The translations under genes were made by a program, and so were the position numbers. Below, piece by piece: positions 29,815-38,675 of a DNA stretch of 64,000 bases; the stretch's first letter is position 1, and each line of letters begins with the position of its first letter. The notes under the pieces were generated by a model. That model saw only the letters and a program-made list of their open reading frames with translations, did no database searches and was not told the DNA's origin. The stretch is from Deinococcus aquiradiocola (lineage in GTDB: Bacteria; Deinococcota; Deinococci; Deinococcales; Deinococcaceae), in assembly GCF_014646915.1 (NCBI RefSeq), contig NZ_BMOE01000015.1, positions 6,017 to 70,016 on the forward strand, given 5' to 3'.

Positions 29815-29937
29815 GTCTGTACTCTCCTTGGCGGGCGAGGCGTTTCCCGGCTGGCGTGTCCGGCGCGTTCAGCGGTGTGGCCAGCGGGGCTGGCGTGCGG
29901 CTGAGCGAACCGGGGGTGTGCGGGAAACGTCGGCCAC

Positions 29938-29967
29938 AAAAAGGCCCGCCGAAGGTCAAGCGGGCTT
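29938..29967 (-). terminator. intrinsic terminator upstream of typA
   Basis: On the minus strand AAGCCCGC, a 10-base loop and GCGGGCC are followed by TTTTTG. It probably ends the transcript of the small gene at 30063-30341. Confidence 0.7.
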
Positions 29968-30062
29968 CACAAACATGAATTGTAGCGCACCTTGTGCCGA
30001 TGTGGTCAGGCGCAGGTCACGCTTGCGGGCGCGCGCGCGTGAGGGTGCGGCTGGTGCGGGGG

Positions 30063-30341
30063 TTATTCCTCGCTGCTGTCGGTTTCCTTGCCGCCGCGTC
30101 CGTCGTGGCTGCCGGTGTCGTCGCGGGTGAGGTCGCCGCTGATGACGCCGGGGATGCCCGCGCCGACGCCGGTGACGCTGCCCGCGCCGGACTGCACGGC
30201 GGCAGGGACGAGGACGGGGCCGGTGTCGGCCGCGCCGCCCTGCCGGTCCTCGCTCTGGACGGGGGAGTTGACGCGGTTTCCGGTTTCGGCCTCGATCTCC
30301 TCGACGCTCCTGCCGACGATACGGTCATCGTTCGTGTTCAT
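30063..30341 (-). CDS. small acidic low-complexity protein, hypothetical
   Basis: The product has 92 residues and is rich in Gly, Asp, Ser and Glu, ending GGKETDSSEE, with no predicted membrane segment or domain. It looks largely disordered. The ATG at 30341 is divergent to the gene at 30467. A good intrinsic terminator downstream supports it as a real transcript. Confidence 0.6.
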   Translation of the reverse strand: MNTNDDRIVGRSVEEIEAETGNRVNSPVQSEDRQGGAADTGPVLVPAAVQSGAGSVTGVGAGIPGVISGDLTRDDTGSHDGRGGKETDSSEE

Positions 30342-30466
30342 GCGTCCATGATCGCGGGTGAGCGCTCAGGCAGGTGAAGGGAGGGGGGGCGGGCTCTTCA
30401 GGGAGTGCTGGGCTGACCTTTATGTTCGTGTCGTCCCAGACTGTATCCTGCCAGCAAGGAGCCGCC

Positions 30467-31516
30467 ATGAACGACCGGATTTTCGAAGCCCTGACCACAG
30501 CGGGTCTGAACTCCAGCCCGCTGAGCATTCTGGAGCACACCACCGCCCGTCCCGCCACCCTGTTCGCGCTGTACGACGAGGAACTCACGTATCTGGAGGG
30601 GGGGCGCAGCAGTCGCGTGCCGCTGCGTGACGTGACGCGTATCCACAGTGACCGCGAGGGGGTGCTGCGGGTGGAGACGTCGGACCGGACGGCCGTGACG
30701 GCGTCGCTGCTCGGGTACGATCCGGCGCGGGTGCAGGCGTTCTTCCAGCAGGTGAGGGACGTGACGGCGCGCGCCAAGGAACTGCCGGTGGTGCCGCTCA
30801 CGCCGAAGCCCGCTCCGGCGGTGGCGATGCCGGGCGTGAGCGCGTACACGCCTGCGCCCACCCCGCCCGTCCCGGCTCCCGTCCCGGTGGCGGCGCCGGT
30901 CACGCCCGCCCCGACCCCGCAGGCTCCGGTGTCGCTGCCGTCCCTTGACCCGGTGTCGGAAGAGGCCGCCGCGCCCGCCGTCCCCCAGCCTGCCGCGCCG
31001 ACCTTCACGCCTGCCCCTGCCCCCGCACCGGTGGAGGCGCCTCCCGTGCGTCCGGAGCCTATCCGGGAGGCGGCGCGGCCGGAGCCGGTCGTGATCTCCA
31101 GCATGCCGCCCGTCAGTGATCTGCCTGCCTTCCAGGAGCGCGCCCGCAAGACGGTCCGCATCGGCGGGGACGCGGTGAGCGTGCTGGACGCCCCGCAGGA
31201 CGCCCGCGACACGGTGCCGGGCGCGCACGTGCACACGCAGGGACCGCTCGTGCCGTCTGCCGCCGCGCCCGCGTACACCGCGCAGGACCCGGAACTGCAG
31301 CGCCGCGCGGACGGCGTGCAGGGCTTCGCGCGGACGGTGGCGCTGCTGGCCGTGGTGCTGGGCCTCGCGGCGCTGGCGCTGGCGTTCTTCCAGTGGCGTG
31401 GCGGCGCGTCCCTGAGCGCCATCTGGACGCTCCTGACGGGCGGCGTGGGCACGGTGGCGCTGCTGGCCTTCGCCGAGGCGCTGAGGCTCCTGTCGGCGCT
31501 CGCCCGGCGGTCATGA
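30467..31516 (+). CDS. membrane protein with long Pro/Ala linker, hypothetical
   Basis: The 349 residues form three parts. Residues 1-100 are a folded domain that starts [20 protein letters not shown] and resembles a small PH-like or SHOCT-adjacent domain, but I cannot assign it. About residues 105-210 are a Pro/Ala/Val linker. The C-terminal 65 residues have two membrane helices. AAGGAG precedes ATG 30467. Its stop overlaps the lysK start (ATGA), so the two are translated together. Confidence 0.7.
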   Translation: MNDRIFEALTTAGLNSSPLSILEHTTARPATLFALYDEELTYLEGGRSSRVPLRDVTRIHSDREGVLRVETSDRTAVTASLLGYDPARVQAFFQQVRDVTARAKELPVVPLTPKPAPAVAMPGVSAYTPAPTPPVPAPVPVAAPVTPAPTPQAPVSLPSLDPVSEEAAAPAVPQPAAPTFTPAPAPAPVEAPPVRPEPIREAARPEPVVISSMPPVSDLPAFQERARKTVRIGGDAVSVLDAPQDARDTVPGAHVHTQGPLVPSAAAPAYTAQDPELQRRADGVQGFARTVALLAVVLGLAALALAFFQWRGGASLSAIWTLLTGGVGTVALLAFAEALRLLSALARRS

Positions 31517-32592
31517 CCCCGCTGGGGGCCGAGCAGGCGCGCGCGCTGGTGACGGAAGCGGTCCGCATTCCGTCGGTGTCGGGCAGCGAGGGCGCCGTGA
31601 GCGCCTTCCTGAGCGACTGGATGAACGCGCACGGCTTCCGCGCGCACGTGGACGCGTCGGGCAGCGCGGTCGGCGAGCGCGGCTCGGGTCCCGTCACGGT
31701 GGTGCTGCTCGGGCACATCGACACCGTGCCGGGCGACATTCCCGTCCGCGTCGACGGGAACGAGGTGCTGCACGGGCGCGGCAGCGTGGACGCCAAGGGG
31801 AGCTTCTGCACCTTCGTGGCGGCCGTGGCGGGCCTGGACGCCGACACGCTCGCCCTGGCGCGCTTCGTGTGCGTGGGCGCCACCGAGGAGGAAGTGCCGA
31901 GCAGCCGTGGCGCGCACCACGCCGTCACGCAGTACCGGCCGGACGCCGTGCTGATCGGCGAGCCGAGCGGCTGGGAGGGACTCACGCTCGGCTACAAGGG
32001 CCGCCTGGTGCTGCATGCCGCCGTCCGGAAGGACAACTTCCACACGGCGGGCGAGGGCACCAGTGCAGGCGACGACCTTACCGAAGCGTGGTTCCGGGTG
32101 CGCGCGTGGGCGCAGGAGCGCAGCGGGGCGGGCATTTTCGGGGCGGTGCAGGCGACCGTGCAGGGCATCGAGAGCGGCACGGACGGCCTCATGCAGACGG
32201 CGCGCGGCGTGTTCGGCCTGCGCCTCCCGCCGGAGGTGCCGCCGCAGCTCGCGCAGCAGGAGCTGATGGCGCGGCTGGACGGCCTGTGCGAGGTGGACTT
32301 CCGGGGAGCGGAGGTCGCGGTGCGTCACCCGAAGGACAGCGTGCTGGCGCGCGCGCTGCGCCTCGCCATCCGGGACGCGGGCGGCACGCCCGTCTACAAG
32401 CTCAAGACCGGCACGAGCGACATGAACGTCGTCGCGCCGCACTGGGACGCGCCCACCCTGGCGTACGGTCCGGGCGACAGCCGCCTGGACCACACGCCCG
32501 AGGAGTGCCTCCCGCTGCAGGAGTACGACCGGGCCGTGGCGGTGCTGCGCGACGCGCTCGGCCGGGTGGCGCGCAGCCTGCGCCCCCGCTGA
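31513..32592 (+). CDS. lysK: [LysW]-lysine/ornithine hydrolase LysK
   Basis: LysK removes the LysW carrier protein from lysine (or ornithine) in the LysW-dependent alpha-aminoadipate pathway of Thermus and Deinococcus. It is an M20 metallopeptidase: [33 protein letters not shown] and GEPSGWEGL supply the two-zinc ligands and catalytic acids. Length 359 from ATG 31513. No lysW or other lysine gene is nearby, so the pathway is scattered. A generic M20 deacetylase is the alternative. Confidence 0.85.
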   Translation: MTPLGAEQARALVTEAVRIPSVSGSEGAVSAFLSDWMNAHGFRAHVDASGSAVGERGSGPVTVVLLGHIDTVPGDIPVRVDGNEVLHGRGSVDAKGSFCTFVAAVAGLDADTLALARFVCVGATEEEVPSSRGAHHAVTQYRPDAVLIGEPSGWEGLTLGYKGRLVLHAAVRKDNFHTAGEGTSAGDDLTEAWFRVRAWAQERSGAGIFGAVQATVQGIESGTDGLMQTARGVFGLRLPPEVPPQLAQQELMARLDGLCEVDFRGAEVAVRHPKDSVLARALRLAIRDAGGTPVYKLKTGTSDMNVVAPHWDAPTLAYGPGDSRLDHTPEECLPLQEYDRAVAVLRDALGRVARSLRPR

Positions 32593-32663
32593 ACCGGTCG
32601 GGCCGCCCGGCACGTGGACCGGAGCAGGGGACCGCGCCCCGACCCGGTCAAACGGGGCCTTGC

Positions 32664-32669
32664 TAGACT
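32664..32669 (+). promoter_or_regulatory. -10 box (TAGACT), leaderless promoter
   Basis: TAGACT ends six bases before the ATG at 32676. Confidence 0.5.
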
Positions 32670-32675
32670 GACCGC

Positions 32676-32867
32676 ATGAACCCTGGCAGAAAACCCGAAT
32701 ACGACCTCCTCGACCTGGAAGCGGCGATCCGCGAGCACCAGACCACCACTGCGGTCCTCGTGGCGGTCGGCGTGCTGATCGGCGTGGCGGCCGCCGCCTG
32801 GGTGATGAGCCGCCCGCCGCGCGACAAGGTCGGCGCGGAGGACCCGGAAGCTCCCCTGTTCATCTGA
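32676..32867 (+). CDS. small single-pass membrane protein, hypothetical
   Basis: The protein has 63 residues, with one hydrophobic helix (TAVLVAVGVLIGVAAAAWVM) between a charged N-terminus and an acidic tail. No family recognised. The leaderless -10 supports its start. Confidence 0.65.
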   Translation: MNPGRKPEYDLLDLEAAIREHQTTTAVLVAVGVLIGVAAAAWVMSRPPRDKVGAEDPEAPLFI

Positions 32868-32966
32868 ATGCTGGGGAACGCGCGGCCGGAATGCGTGTCG
32901 GCCGCGCGCGGCACACGGGTCCTTCACCCGCTCCGGAAGCGCGCTGAGCTATGCTGCTGCTGGCAC

Positions 32967-33122
32967 ATGGAAGGCAATCTCACATCTGAACCCGTTCACG
33001 CGGCCTTCACCTCCCGGGGTGACGCCGCGTGTCTCTGTACCGCTCCCGCCTGCCTCCGGTGCGGTGTGGCCCGCCGCTCTCCCCTGCCCGTACAGACCTC
33101 GCGTCCCTGGATGTGTCTATGA
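32967..33122 (+). CDS. possible 51-residue upstream ORF coupled to ftsE
   Basis: ATG 32967 lies 11 bases after a TATGCT box at 32950-32955. The frame runs to TGA 33122, which overlaps the ftsE ATG (ATGA). The peptide contains five Cys (CLCTAPACLRC among others) and Arg-rich stretches and may be only a translational feeder. Its protein character is weak. Confidence 0.3.
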   Translation: MEGNLTSEPVHAAFTSRGDAACLCTAPACLRCGVARRSPLPVQTSRPWMCL

Positions 33123-33802
33123 TCCTGCTGAAATCCGTCAGTCTCGAATACCCCGTCACCCGCACGCTGGCGCTCGACGACGTGTCGCTGCACATCCAGA
33201 AGGGCGAGTTCGTCTACCTGGTGGGGCACAGCGGCGCGGGCAAGAGCAGCTTCATGAACCTCGTCATCAAGCGCACGCTGCCGACGCGCGGCACGGTGCA
33301 GGTGAGCGGCGAACCGCTCAGCGCGTACCGGGGTCGCCGTACGGCCGTGCTGCGCCGCCGCATCGGGATGGTGTTTCAGGACAACCTGCTGCTGCCGCAC
33401 CTGAACGCCTACGACAATGTTGCCTTCGCGCTGCGCGTGACGGGCGTCCCGCAGCGCGAGTGGCCCGCGCGTGTCACGGCGGCCCTGCGGACGGTGGGCA
33501 TGGAGCACAAGAAGTACGCGCTGCCGCTGCAGCTGTCGCAGGGCGAGCAGCAGCGCGTCGCGATCGCGCGGGCGGTGGTGGGCGACCCGCCGCTGCTGCT
33601 GGCGGACGAACCGACCGGGAACCTCGACCCGGAGAACAGCCGCGAGGTCCTGAAGGTGCTGCAGAACGTGAACCTGCGCGGCACGACGGTCCTCGTGGCG
33701 ACGCACGCGCGCGACCTCGTGGAGAGCTTCCGGCACCGCACGCTCACGCTGCGGCGCGGGCGGCTCGTGCGTGACGACCCTTACGGCGGCTACGCGCTGT
33801 GA
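33119..33802 (+). CDS. ftsE: cell division ATP-binding protein FtsE
   Basis: FtsE is the ATPase of the FtsEX complex that drives peptidoglycan hydrolase activation at the septum. It has 227 residues: Walker A VGHSGAGKSS, Q-loop GMVFQDNLLLP, signature LSQGEQQRVAIARA and Walker B LLLADEPTGNLD. The start at 33119 (MILLKSVSLEYP) has only a weak GGATG upstream but overlaps the stop of a 51-codon ORF. Its stop overlaps ftsX (GTGA). Confidence 0.95.
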   Translation: MILLKSVSLEYPVTRTLALDDVSLHIQKGEFVYLVGHSGAGKSSFMNLVIKRTLPTRGTVQVSGEPLSAYRGRRTAVLRRRIGMVFQDNLLLPHLNAYDNVAFALRVTGVPQREWPARVTAALRTVGMEHKKYALPLQLSQGEQQRVAIARAVVGDPPLLLADEPTGNLDPENSREVLKVLQNVNLRGTTVLVATHARDLVESFRHRTLTLRRGRLVRDDPYGGYAL

Positions 33803-34662
33803 CGTACCACTTCCGTCAGGCGCTGCTCGCCATGCGCGGCAACCTGACCGCGACGCTCGCCACGCTCGGCACCATGACGCTCACGCTGCTGATGCTGGGC
33901 TTCGTGGTGCTGCTCACGCAGAACGTCGGCCGGACCCTGTCGCAGCTGGAGTCGCAGGTGGAGGTCGCGGCGTTCCTGCGGGACGGTGCGGACACGCAGG
34001 GCCTGCTGACGCAGGTGCGCGCCCTGCCGCAGGTGCGCGAGGCGCGGCTCGTGACGCGCGCCGAGGTGCTGGACGAGATGACGCGCGACTACCCGTACGC
34101 GCGGGACGCGGCGGAACTGACCGGCAATCCCTTCCCGGACACGCTGCGCATGAAGGTGGCGCGCGTGCAGGACTCCACGACCGTCGCGGCGAGCGTGTCT
34201 CGCCTGAGTGGTGTGCAGGACGTGGAGTACGGGGCCGGGTACGTGGACCAGACGGTCCGCACGCTGAGCGCCATCCGGGGCGCGGGGTACGTGCTGGTGG
34301 GCCTGCTGCTGTTCGGGACGCTGCTGAACATCCTGAACGCGGTGCGCGTCGCGATCTACTCGCGCCGCAACGAGATCAGCGTCATGCGGCTGCTGGGCGC
34401 CACGCGCGGCTTCATCCGCATGCCGCACCTGATCGAGGGCGTGCTGCTGGGCCTGCTGGCGGGCGTCATCTCGGTCGCGGTGCTGGCACCCGCGTACTTC
34501 CAGCTGGCGGGCCGCGTGCAGACGCTCGTGCCGGTCCTGCCGATCATCACGGAGAGCCGCACCATCTGGCCGATCCTGGCGGGCATGCCGGTGCTGGGCG
34601 TGCTGGTGGGCCTGATCGGGAGTTTCTTCGCGACGGGCCGCTACCTGCGGGAGCTGGAGTGA
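33799..34662 (+). CDS. ftsX: cell division protein FtsX
   Basis: FtsX is the membrane partner of FtsE. It has 287 residues from GTG 33799: one N-terminal helix, an extracellular domain (about residues 50-165, QLESQVEVAAFLRDGAD onwards), then three helices with the cytoplasmic NEISVMRLLGATRGFIRMP motif between them. The stop overlaps the start of the next gene, GTGA. The three genes form a tightly coupled operon. Confidence 0.95.
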   Translation: MTYHFRQALLAMRGNLTATLATLGTMTLTLLMLGFVVLLTQNVGRTLSQLESQVEVAAFLRDGADTQGLLTQVRALPQVREARLVTRAEVLDEMTRDYPYARDAAELTGNPFPDTLRMKVARVQDSTTVAASVSRLSGVQDVEYGAGYVDQTVRTLSAIRGAGYVLVGLLLFGTLLNILNAVRVAIYSRRNEISVMRLLGATRGFIRMPHLIEGVLLGLLAGVISVAVLAPAYFQLAGRVQTLVPVLPIITESRTIWPILAGMPVLGVLVGLIGSFFATGRYLRELE

Positions 34663-36164
34663 CCCCCCGGCCGGGGCGGGCACGGCAGGCCGCGTGGCTG
34701 CTCACGCTGACGCTGCTGACGGTCGCCGCGACCCCGCCGGGCGCCGCGCAGTCCGACCCGTCGCGCGACCCGCGCTTCACGGCGACGCTGCCGACCACGT
34801 CCGAACGCCTGCAGCAGCTGCAGGAACAGCTGGCGGCGCAGCAGCAGCTGTCCGCGCAGCAGAAGGCTCAGCTGGAGGGCCTGCGGGCGCGCGTCACGGC
34901 GCTCGGCGGGCAGCAGAAGACGGTGCTGGGCCGCATCGACGCGCTGAACGCGAACATCGCGCGGCTGGAGACGGCGCGGCGCGCGCTGGACCTGCAGATT
35001 CAGGGCGTGCAGGAGAGCATCCGGGACCTGAACCTGCAGATCACCGGCACGCAGGCCCGCGTGACGCGCCTGCAGCAGGACGTGCGCGAACTGCTGGTGT
35101 CGCTGTACCGGGAGCGCAGCGGGCGTTACCTGCAGCTGCTGTCGCAGGCGCAGACGCTGTCGGACCTGCTGATCCAGGCGAAGTACGCGAACATCAGCGG
35201 GCAGAACAACGTGCGGGTCGTGCAGGCCCTCAAGACCGAGACGGCCCGCCTGCAGACGCAGAAGGACGCGCAGACGGCGCAGAAGAAGCAGCTGGACACC
35301 CTCCAGGCGCGGCAGATCGCGCAGCTGCAGCAGCTGCAGGCGCAGCGGCAGGAGGCGACGACGCTCGTCGCGCAGCTGAAGAAGGACCAGGCGGGGCAGC
35401 AGGCGCTGGCGGTCCAGACGCAGGCGCAGCAGGCCCTGACGGCCAGCAGCATCCAGAACGTGATCGGCGGCATCCTGCAGGAGCGCGCGAACATCGAGGC
35501 GGAACGGCAGCGGCGCATCCGGGCGGAGCAGGCGCGGCGCGAGGCGGAACTCGCGCGCATCCGGGCGCAGCAGGAGGCCGCGCGGCGCGAGCAGGAACGC
35601 CTCGCGCAGCTGCGGCTCGCGCAGGAACGGCAGGCGCGCGCCCAGCAGGCCCAGGCACAGGCGCAGGCGCAGGCCCGGCAGGTGCGGGCCGCGCAGGCCG
35701 CCCGGCAGGCGCAGCTGGCGCGGGAGCAGCAGGCGCTGCAGCAGCAGCAGCAGACGGTGCAGGCGCAGCAGGACCAGTCTCAGCAGCAGCTCGCGCCGCT
35801 GCCTGCCGCCGTGGGCGAGATCGGCTTCCCGCTGCCGGGTGGGCGGGTCACGGCGGCCTTCAACACCTCCGGCCCGTGGACGATCCTCAGCGCGCAGAGC
35901 GGCGCGCAGGCCGTGTCGGTGGCGGAGGGCAACGTCATCACGGCCGCGAACTACGCGAACCTGGGGTGGGTGGTGATCGTGGATCACGGGTCGCTCAGCT
36001 CGTCGTACTTCGGGCTGGCGCAGCCGCTCGTGCGGGTCGGGGACCGGGTGGGGCGCGGTCAGCCGGTCGGCGTGATCGGCGGGAGCCCGCAGTTCGGGCC
36101 GGACAGCATGGCGCTCGTCCTGACGCAGATCAGCACCCGGCAGAGCGTCCGCCCGCCCTTCTGA
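34659..36164 (+). CDS. EnvC-like coiled-coil protein with degenerate LytM domain
   Basis: Proteins of this type sit outside the membrane, are controlled by FtsEX and activate cell-wall amidases. It has 501 residues from GTG 34659: a signal peptide ending PPGAAQ, a coiled coil of about 320 residues rich in Gln, Ala and Arg, then a LytM/M23 fold (GEIGFPLPGGRVTAAFN to the end). The metal ligands are lost: VIVDHGSLSSSYFGLAQ lacks the HxH-type His, and the final strand reads LVLTQIS instead of LHFEI. It is therefore likely an activator and not an endopeptidase. Confidence 0.9.
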   Translation: MTPRPGRARQAAWLLTLTLLTVAATPPGAAQSDPSRDPRFTATLPTTSERLQQLQEQLAAQQQLSAQQKAQLEGLRARVTALGGQQKTVLGRIDALNANIARLETARRALDLQIQGVQESIRDLNLQITGTQARVTRLQQDVRELLVSLYRERSGRYLQLLSQAQTLSDLLIQAKYANISGQNNVRVVQALKTETARLQTQKDAQTAQKKQLDTLQARQIAQLQQLQAQRQEATTLVAQLKKDQAGQQALAVQTQAQQALTASSIQNVIGGILQERANIEAERQRRIRAEQARREAELARIRAQQEAARREQERLAQLRLAQERQARAQQAQAQAQAQARQVRAAQAARQAQLAREQQALQQQQQTVQAQQDQSQQQLAPLPAAVGEIGFPLPGGRVTAAFNTSGPWTILSAQSGAQAVSVAEGNVITAANYANLGWVVIVDHGSLSSSYFGLAQPLVRVGDRVGRGQPVGVIGGSPQFGPDSMALVLTQISTRQSVRPPF

Positions 36165-36185
36165 ACGCTGTTCCCCCGGCGGGAC

Positions 36186-36215
36186 TTGCCGGGGCGCGCG
36201 GGATTCTGCTACACT
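36186..36215 (+). promoter_or_regulatory. promoter of rpsP
   Basis: TTGCCG (36186-36191) and TACACT (36210-36215) are 18 bases apart; transcription should start near 36222 and give a leader of about 108 bases. Confidence 0.6.
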
Positions 36216-36240
36216 CCTTCGGTGCGCTCCGGCTGGCTGC

Positions 36241-36284
36241 TGGCGGGTGCATGAGTGCGAGGCCCACGCCCGCACGACCCGCCA
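36241..36284 (+). promoter_or_regulatory. hairpin in the rpsP leader
   Basis: Perfect 8-bp arms TGGCGGGT / ACCCGCCA with a 28-base loop lie inside the rpsP 5' leader. A regulatory role is possible but unproven. Confidence 0.35.
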
Positions 36285-36329
36285 CCTTGCGGGAGCTGAA
36301 CCCTCAAATTCTGAAAGGTCGTATACATC

Positions 36330-36578
36330 ATGGTCAAGATTCGCCTGTCCCGTTTCGGTTCCGCCCATAACCCCCACTACCGCATCGTGGTTGCCGATGT
36401 CCGCCGTCCCCGCGACGGTGGCTACATCGAGAACCTGGGTCACTATGACCCCCGCAAGACCAGCGAGAACTTCCTGAACGTGAACGCCGAGCGTGCCGCG
36501 TACTGGATCGCTCAGGGCGCCCAGCCCACCCAGACCGCCCGCCGGCTCCTGAAGAGCCAGGGCGTCAAGGTCAAGTAA
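36330..36578 (+). CDS. rpsP: 30S ribosomal protein S16
   Basis: [21 protein letters not shown] and [14 protein letters not shown] are the S16 signature, and 82 residues is the normal size. It binds 16S rRNA early in 30S assembly. AAAGG precedes the ATG. It is not followed here by rimM-trmD, unlike in many bacteria; it ends at its own terminator. Confidence 0.98.
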   Translation: MVKIRLSRFGSAHNPHYRIVVADVRRPRDGGYIENLGHYDPRKTSENFLNVNAERAAYWIAQGAQPTQTARRLLKSQGVKVK

Positions 36579-36599
36579 GGTTCGAGGTTCAGCACCGCG

Positions 36600-36624
36600 A
36601 AGGAGGCTCCGGCCTCCTTTTTTT
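36600..36624 (+). terminator. rpsP intrinsic terminator
   Basis: AAGGAGGC-TCCG-GCCTCCTT followed by more T, a textbook rho-independent terminator. Confidence 0.9.
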
Positions 36625-36631
36625 GTGCCGT

Positions 36632-37345
36632 TCAGGCGGGCGGGGACAGCAGCGCCGCCAGCGTGCCGTCCAGCGGCGTCCAGCCGTGCAGGGCCACGTG
36701 CGGGGCGGGGGCCGGGGCCGCGCGCCGGGCGGGGTTGAACCACGCGGCCCGCAACCCCGCCGAGACGGCGCCCGCCACGTCGTTGCGCCAGTTGTCGCCC
36801 ACCATCACGGCCTCCCCCGCCTGCACGTCCAGCGCCGCGCACGCGCGCAGGTAGCTGTCCGGGTGCGGTTTGGGCGGCGCGTCACTGGTGGTGACGCTGG
36901 CGTGCAGGTGCGGCGTGAGGCCGCAGGCGTCCAGCTTGGCGCGCTGCACGCCCCCAGGGTAGTTCGTGAGCACGCCGACCCGCACCCCGGCCGCCCGCAG
37001 GGCCTGCACCACGTCCAGCGCGCCCGGCAGGGGCCTGTAGTGCGCGCGGCTGGCGGCGTGGTACGTGCGGGCCGCCTCCGCCCCGTCCGGGTCCGGCACG
37101 CCCACCCCGGACAGCAGCTGCGCGAGCCGCCGTTCCCGGCACGCCTCCACGCTCAGCCGCCCGGCGTGCACCTCGCCCTCCAGTGCCGCCAGCAGTGCCG
37201 CGTGCCGCGCGAACAGCGCGTCGTCCGGCAGGGCCGCGAGCGCCGGGTGCCGTGCCGCCAGGGCACGCAGCCCGGCCAGCGTGCAGCCCGCGTCGTCGAA
37301 GAGGGTGTCGTCGAGGTCGAAGATCACGGCACGCACGGGCAGCAT
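36632..37345 (-). CDS. HAD-family hydrolase
   Basis: The haloacid dehalogenase motifs are I, VIFDLDDTLFDD (nucleophile Asp10, acid Asp12); II, VLTNYPGG; III, the Lys in APPKPHPDSY; and IV, VMVGDNWRNDVAGA. Length 237. It is likely a small-molecule phosphatase of the phosphoglycolate/YjjG type; substrate not predictable. The ATG at 37345 lies only six bases from the divergent ATG at 37352, so each promoter must overlap the other gene's start. Confidence 0.9.
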   Translation of the reverse strand: MLPVRAVIFDLDDTLFDDAGCTLAGLRALAARHPALAALPDDALFARHAALLAALEGEVHAGRLSVEACRERRLAQLLSGVGVPDPDGAEAARTYHAASRAHYRPLPGALDVVQALRAAGVRVGVLTNYPGGVQRAKLDACGLTPHLHASVTTSDAPPKPHPDSYLRACAALDVQAGEAVMVGDNWRNDVAGAVSAGLRAAWFNPARRAAPAPAPHVALHGWTPLDGTLAALLSPPA

Positions 37346-37351
37346 GCCCCG

Positions 37352-37684
37352 ATGATACGGACTCCGGGACCCGCCCACACCGCGCCGACCCAGACCGTAC
37401 CCACCCAGACTGCTCCCGCCCCGGCCACGGCGGCCCCCACCCTGCCCGCCGGAACGATGCCGGGCAGGACCATGACCAGACCCGGCATGCCCATGATGAA
37501 GCTCGCCGTGAACATCGCCCCCGAAACGCAGATCGCGGCCGTGCCGGGCGTCGGACCGAAACTCGCGGCCGCCGTCGTGCATGCCCGCCCCTTCAGGAAC
37601 TCCGCCGACCTCATCCGGCGCGTCAAGGGCATCGGCCCGAAGAACTACGTCAAGCTCGGCCTGGACAGGGTCTTCACGTCCTGA
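37352..37684 (+). CDS. helix-hairpin-helix DNA-binding protein (ComEA-like)
   Basis: The C-terminal 60 residues contain two helix-hairpin-helix units, [18 protein letters not shown] and LIRRVKGIGPKNYVKLGL, as in the ComEA family. The N-terminal half is a Pro/Thr/Ala-rich region with repeats of PTQT, apparently disordered; there is no signal peptide. The frame from ATG 37352 has 110 residues, but internal ATGs (MTRPGMPMMKLAV) are real alternatives because the first start has no ribosome site. Confidence 0.75.
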   Translation: MIRTPGPAHTAPTQTVPTQTAPAPATAAPTLPAGTMPGRTMTRPGMPMMKLAVNIAPETQIAAVPGVGPKLAAAVVHARPFRNSADLIRRVKGIGPKNYVKLGLDRVFTS

Positions 37685-37735
37685 GCGGCCATTGAGCGCC
37701 CCTTCAGGCTCGGCGGACCAGCCCGCGGGCCGGAG

Positions 37736-37741
37736 TACAGT
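37736..37741 (+). promoter_or_regulatory. -10 box (TACAGT), leaderless promoter
   Basis: TACAGT ends six bases before the ATG at 37748. Confidence 0.5.
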
Positions 37742-37747
37742 CGGGGC

Positions 37748-38587
37748 ATGATTCTGGTCACGGCAGCGACAGGCAACGTGGGGCGCGAACTCGTGCCGCA
37801 ACTCCTCCAGGCGGGCCAACAGGTCCGGGCAGGCACGCGCCACCCGGACGCAGCGTCCTTCCCGCAGGGGACGGACGTGGTCCGCCTCGACTTCGGCGAC
37901 CCCGGCAGCGTCCGCGCGGCCGTGCAGGGCGTGCGGGCCGTGTACCTGATCGTGCCGGAAACGGTGGACACGGACGCCCTCACCGGCAGTCTGAAGGCCA
38001 TGCGGGACGCGGGCGTGGGCCGCGTGGTGCTGCAGTCCGGGTTCGGCGCACAGGACGGCGGCAACCCGCTCGGGGACGCGGAGGACGCCGTGCGCGCCAG
38101 CGGCCTCGCGTGGACGATCCTGCGTCCCAACTGGTTCATGCAGAACTACAACCAGATGTTCCGGAAGGGCGTCCGCGACCGGGACGAGTTCGCGGAACCC
38201 ACCGGAACGCACCGCACGAGTTTCATCGACGCGCGCGACATCGCGGCCGCCGCGACCGCCACGCTCACGCAGGCGGGCCACGAGGGGCACGCGTACGACC
38301 TGACCGGCCCGGAATCCCTGGACCGCGCGGCCGTCGCGGAGGCGCTGAGTGCCGCGCTCGGCCGCCACATCACGTACAGCGCGGTGGACGACGACGGCTT
38401 CGTGGCGTTCATGACCGGCACCGGCGAGAGCGACGAGGAGGAAGCGCGCGGCATCGCCAGCATCTACGCGCCCATCCGCGCGGACCGCACGGCGGACGTC
38501 ACGCCGGACCTGAAGCGCCTCACGGGCCGCGCCGGATTCACGGTCCACGAGTTCGCGCAGCACTACCGGCACGACTGGGAACGGTAA
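37748..38587 (+). CDS. NmrA-like NAD(P)-binding protein
   Basis: MILVTAATGNVGRELVPQLLQAG is an atypical SDR nucleotide fold (TAATGNVG). SGFGAQDG and LRPNWFMQNY are conserved in NmrA/quinone-oxidoreductase-like proteins. Length 279. It lacks the classical YxxxK, so either an NAD(P)-sensing regulator or a quinone reductase is possible. Confidence 0.85.
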   Translation: MILVTAATGNVGRELVPQLLQAGQQVRAGTRHPDAASFPQGTDVVRLDFGDPGSVRAAVQGVRAVYLIVPETVDTDALTGSLKAMRDAGVGRVVLQSGFGAQDGGNPLGDAEDAVRASGLAWTILRPNWFMQNYNQMFRKGVRDRDEFAEPTGTHRTSFIDARDIAAAATATLTQAGHEGHAYDLTGPESLDRAAVAEALSAALGRHITYSAVDDDGFVAFMTGTGESDEEEARGIASIYAPIRADRTADVTPDLKRLTGRAGFTVHEFAQHYRHDWER

Positions 38588-38625
38588 CGGCTGCACCGCG
38601 ACACCGTCACCCCACCACACACGGC

Positions 38626-38658
38626 AGAGGGGCGCAGCCATCACAGCTGCGCCCCTCT
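38626..38658. terminator. bidirectional terminator
   Basis: A perfect 13-bp stem (AGAGGGGCGCAGC / GCTGCGCCCCTCT) between convergent genes. Confidence 0.8.
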
Positions 38659-38675
38659 CCTCCACTGACAGCCGA

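Noticed and set aside
37352..37375. Another copy of the small repeat (TGATACGGACTCCGG)
   Set aside because: Only eight bases match and the hairpin is missing; it is the start of the HhH gene frame.
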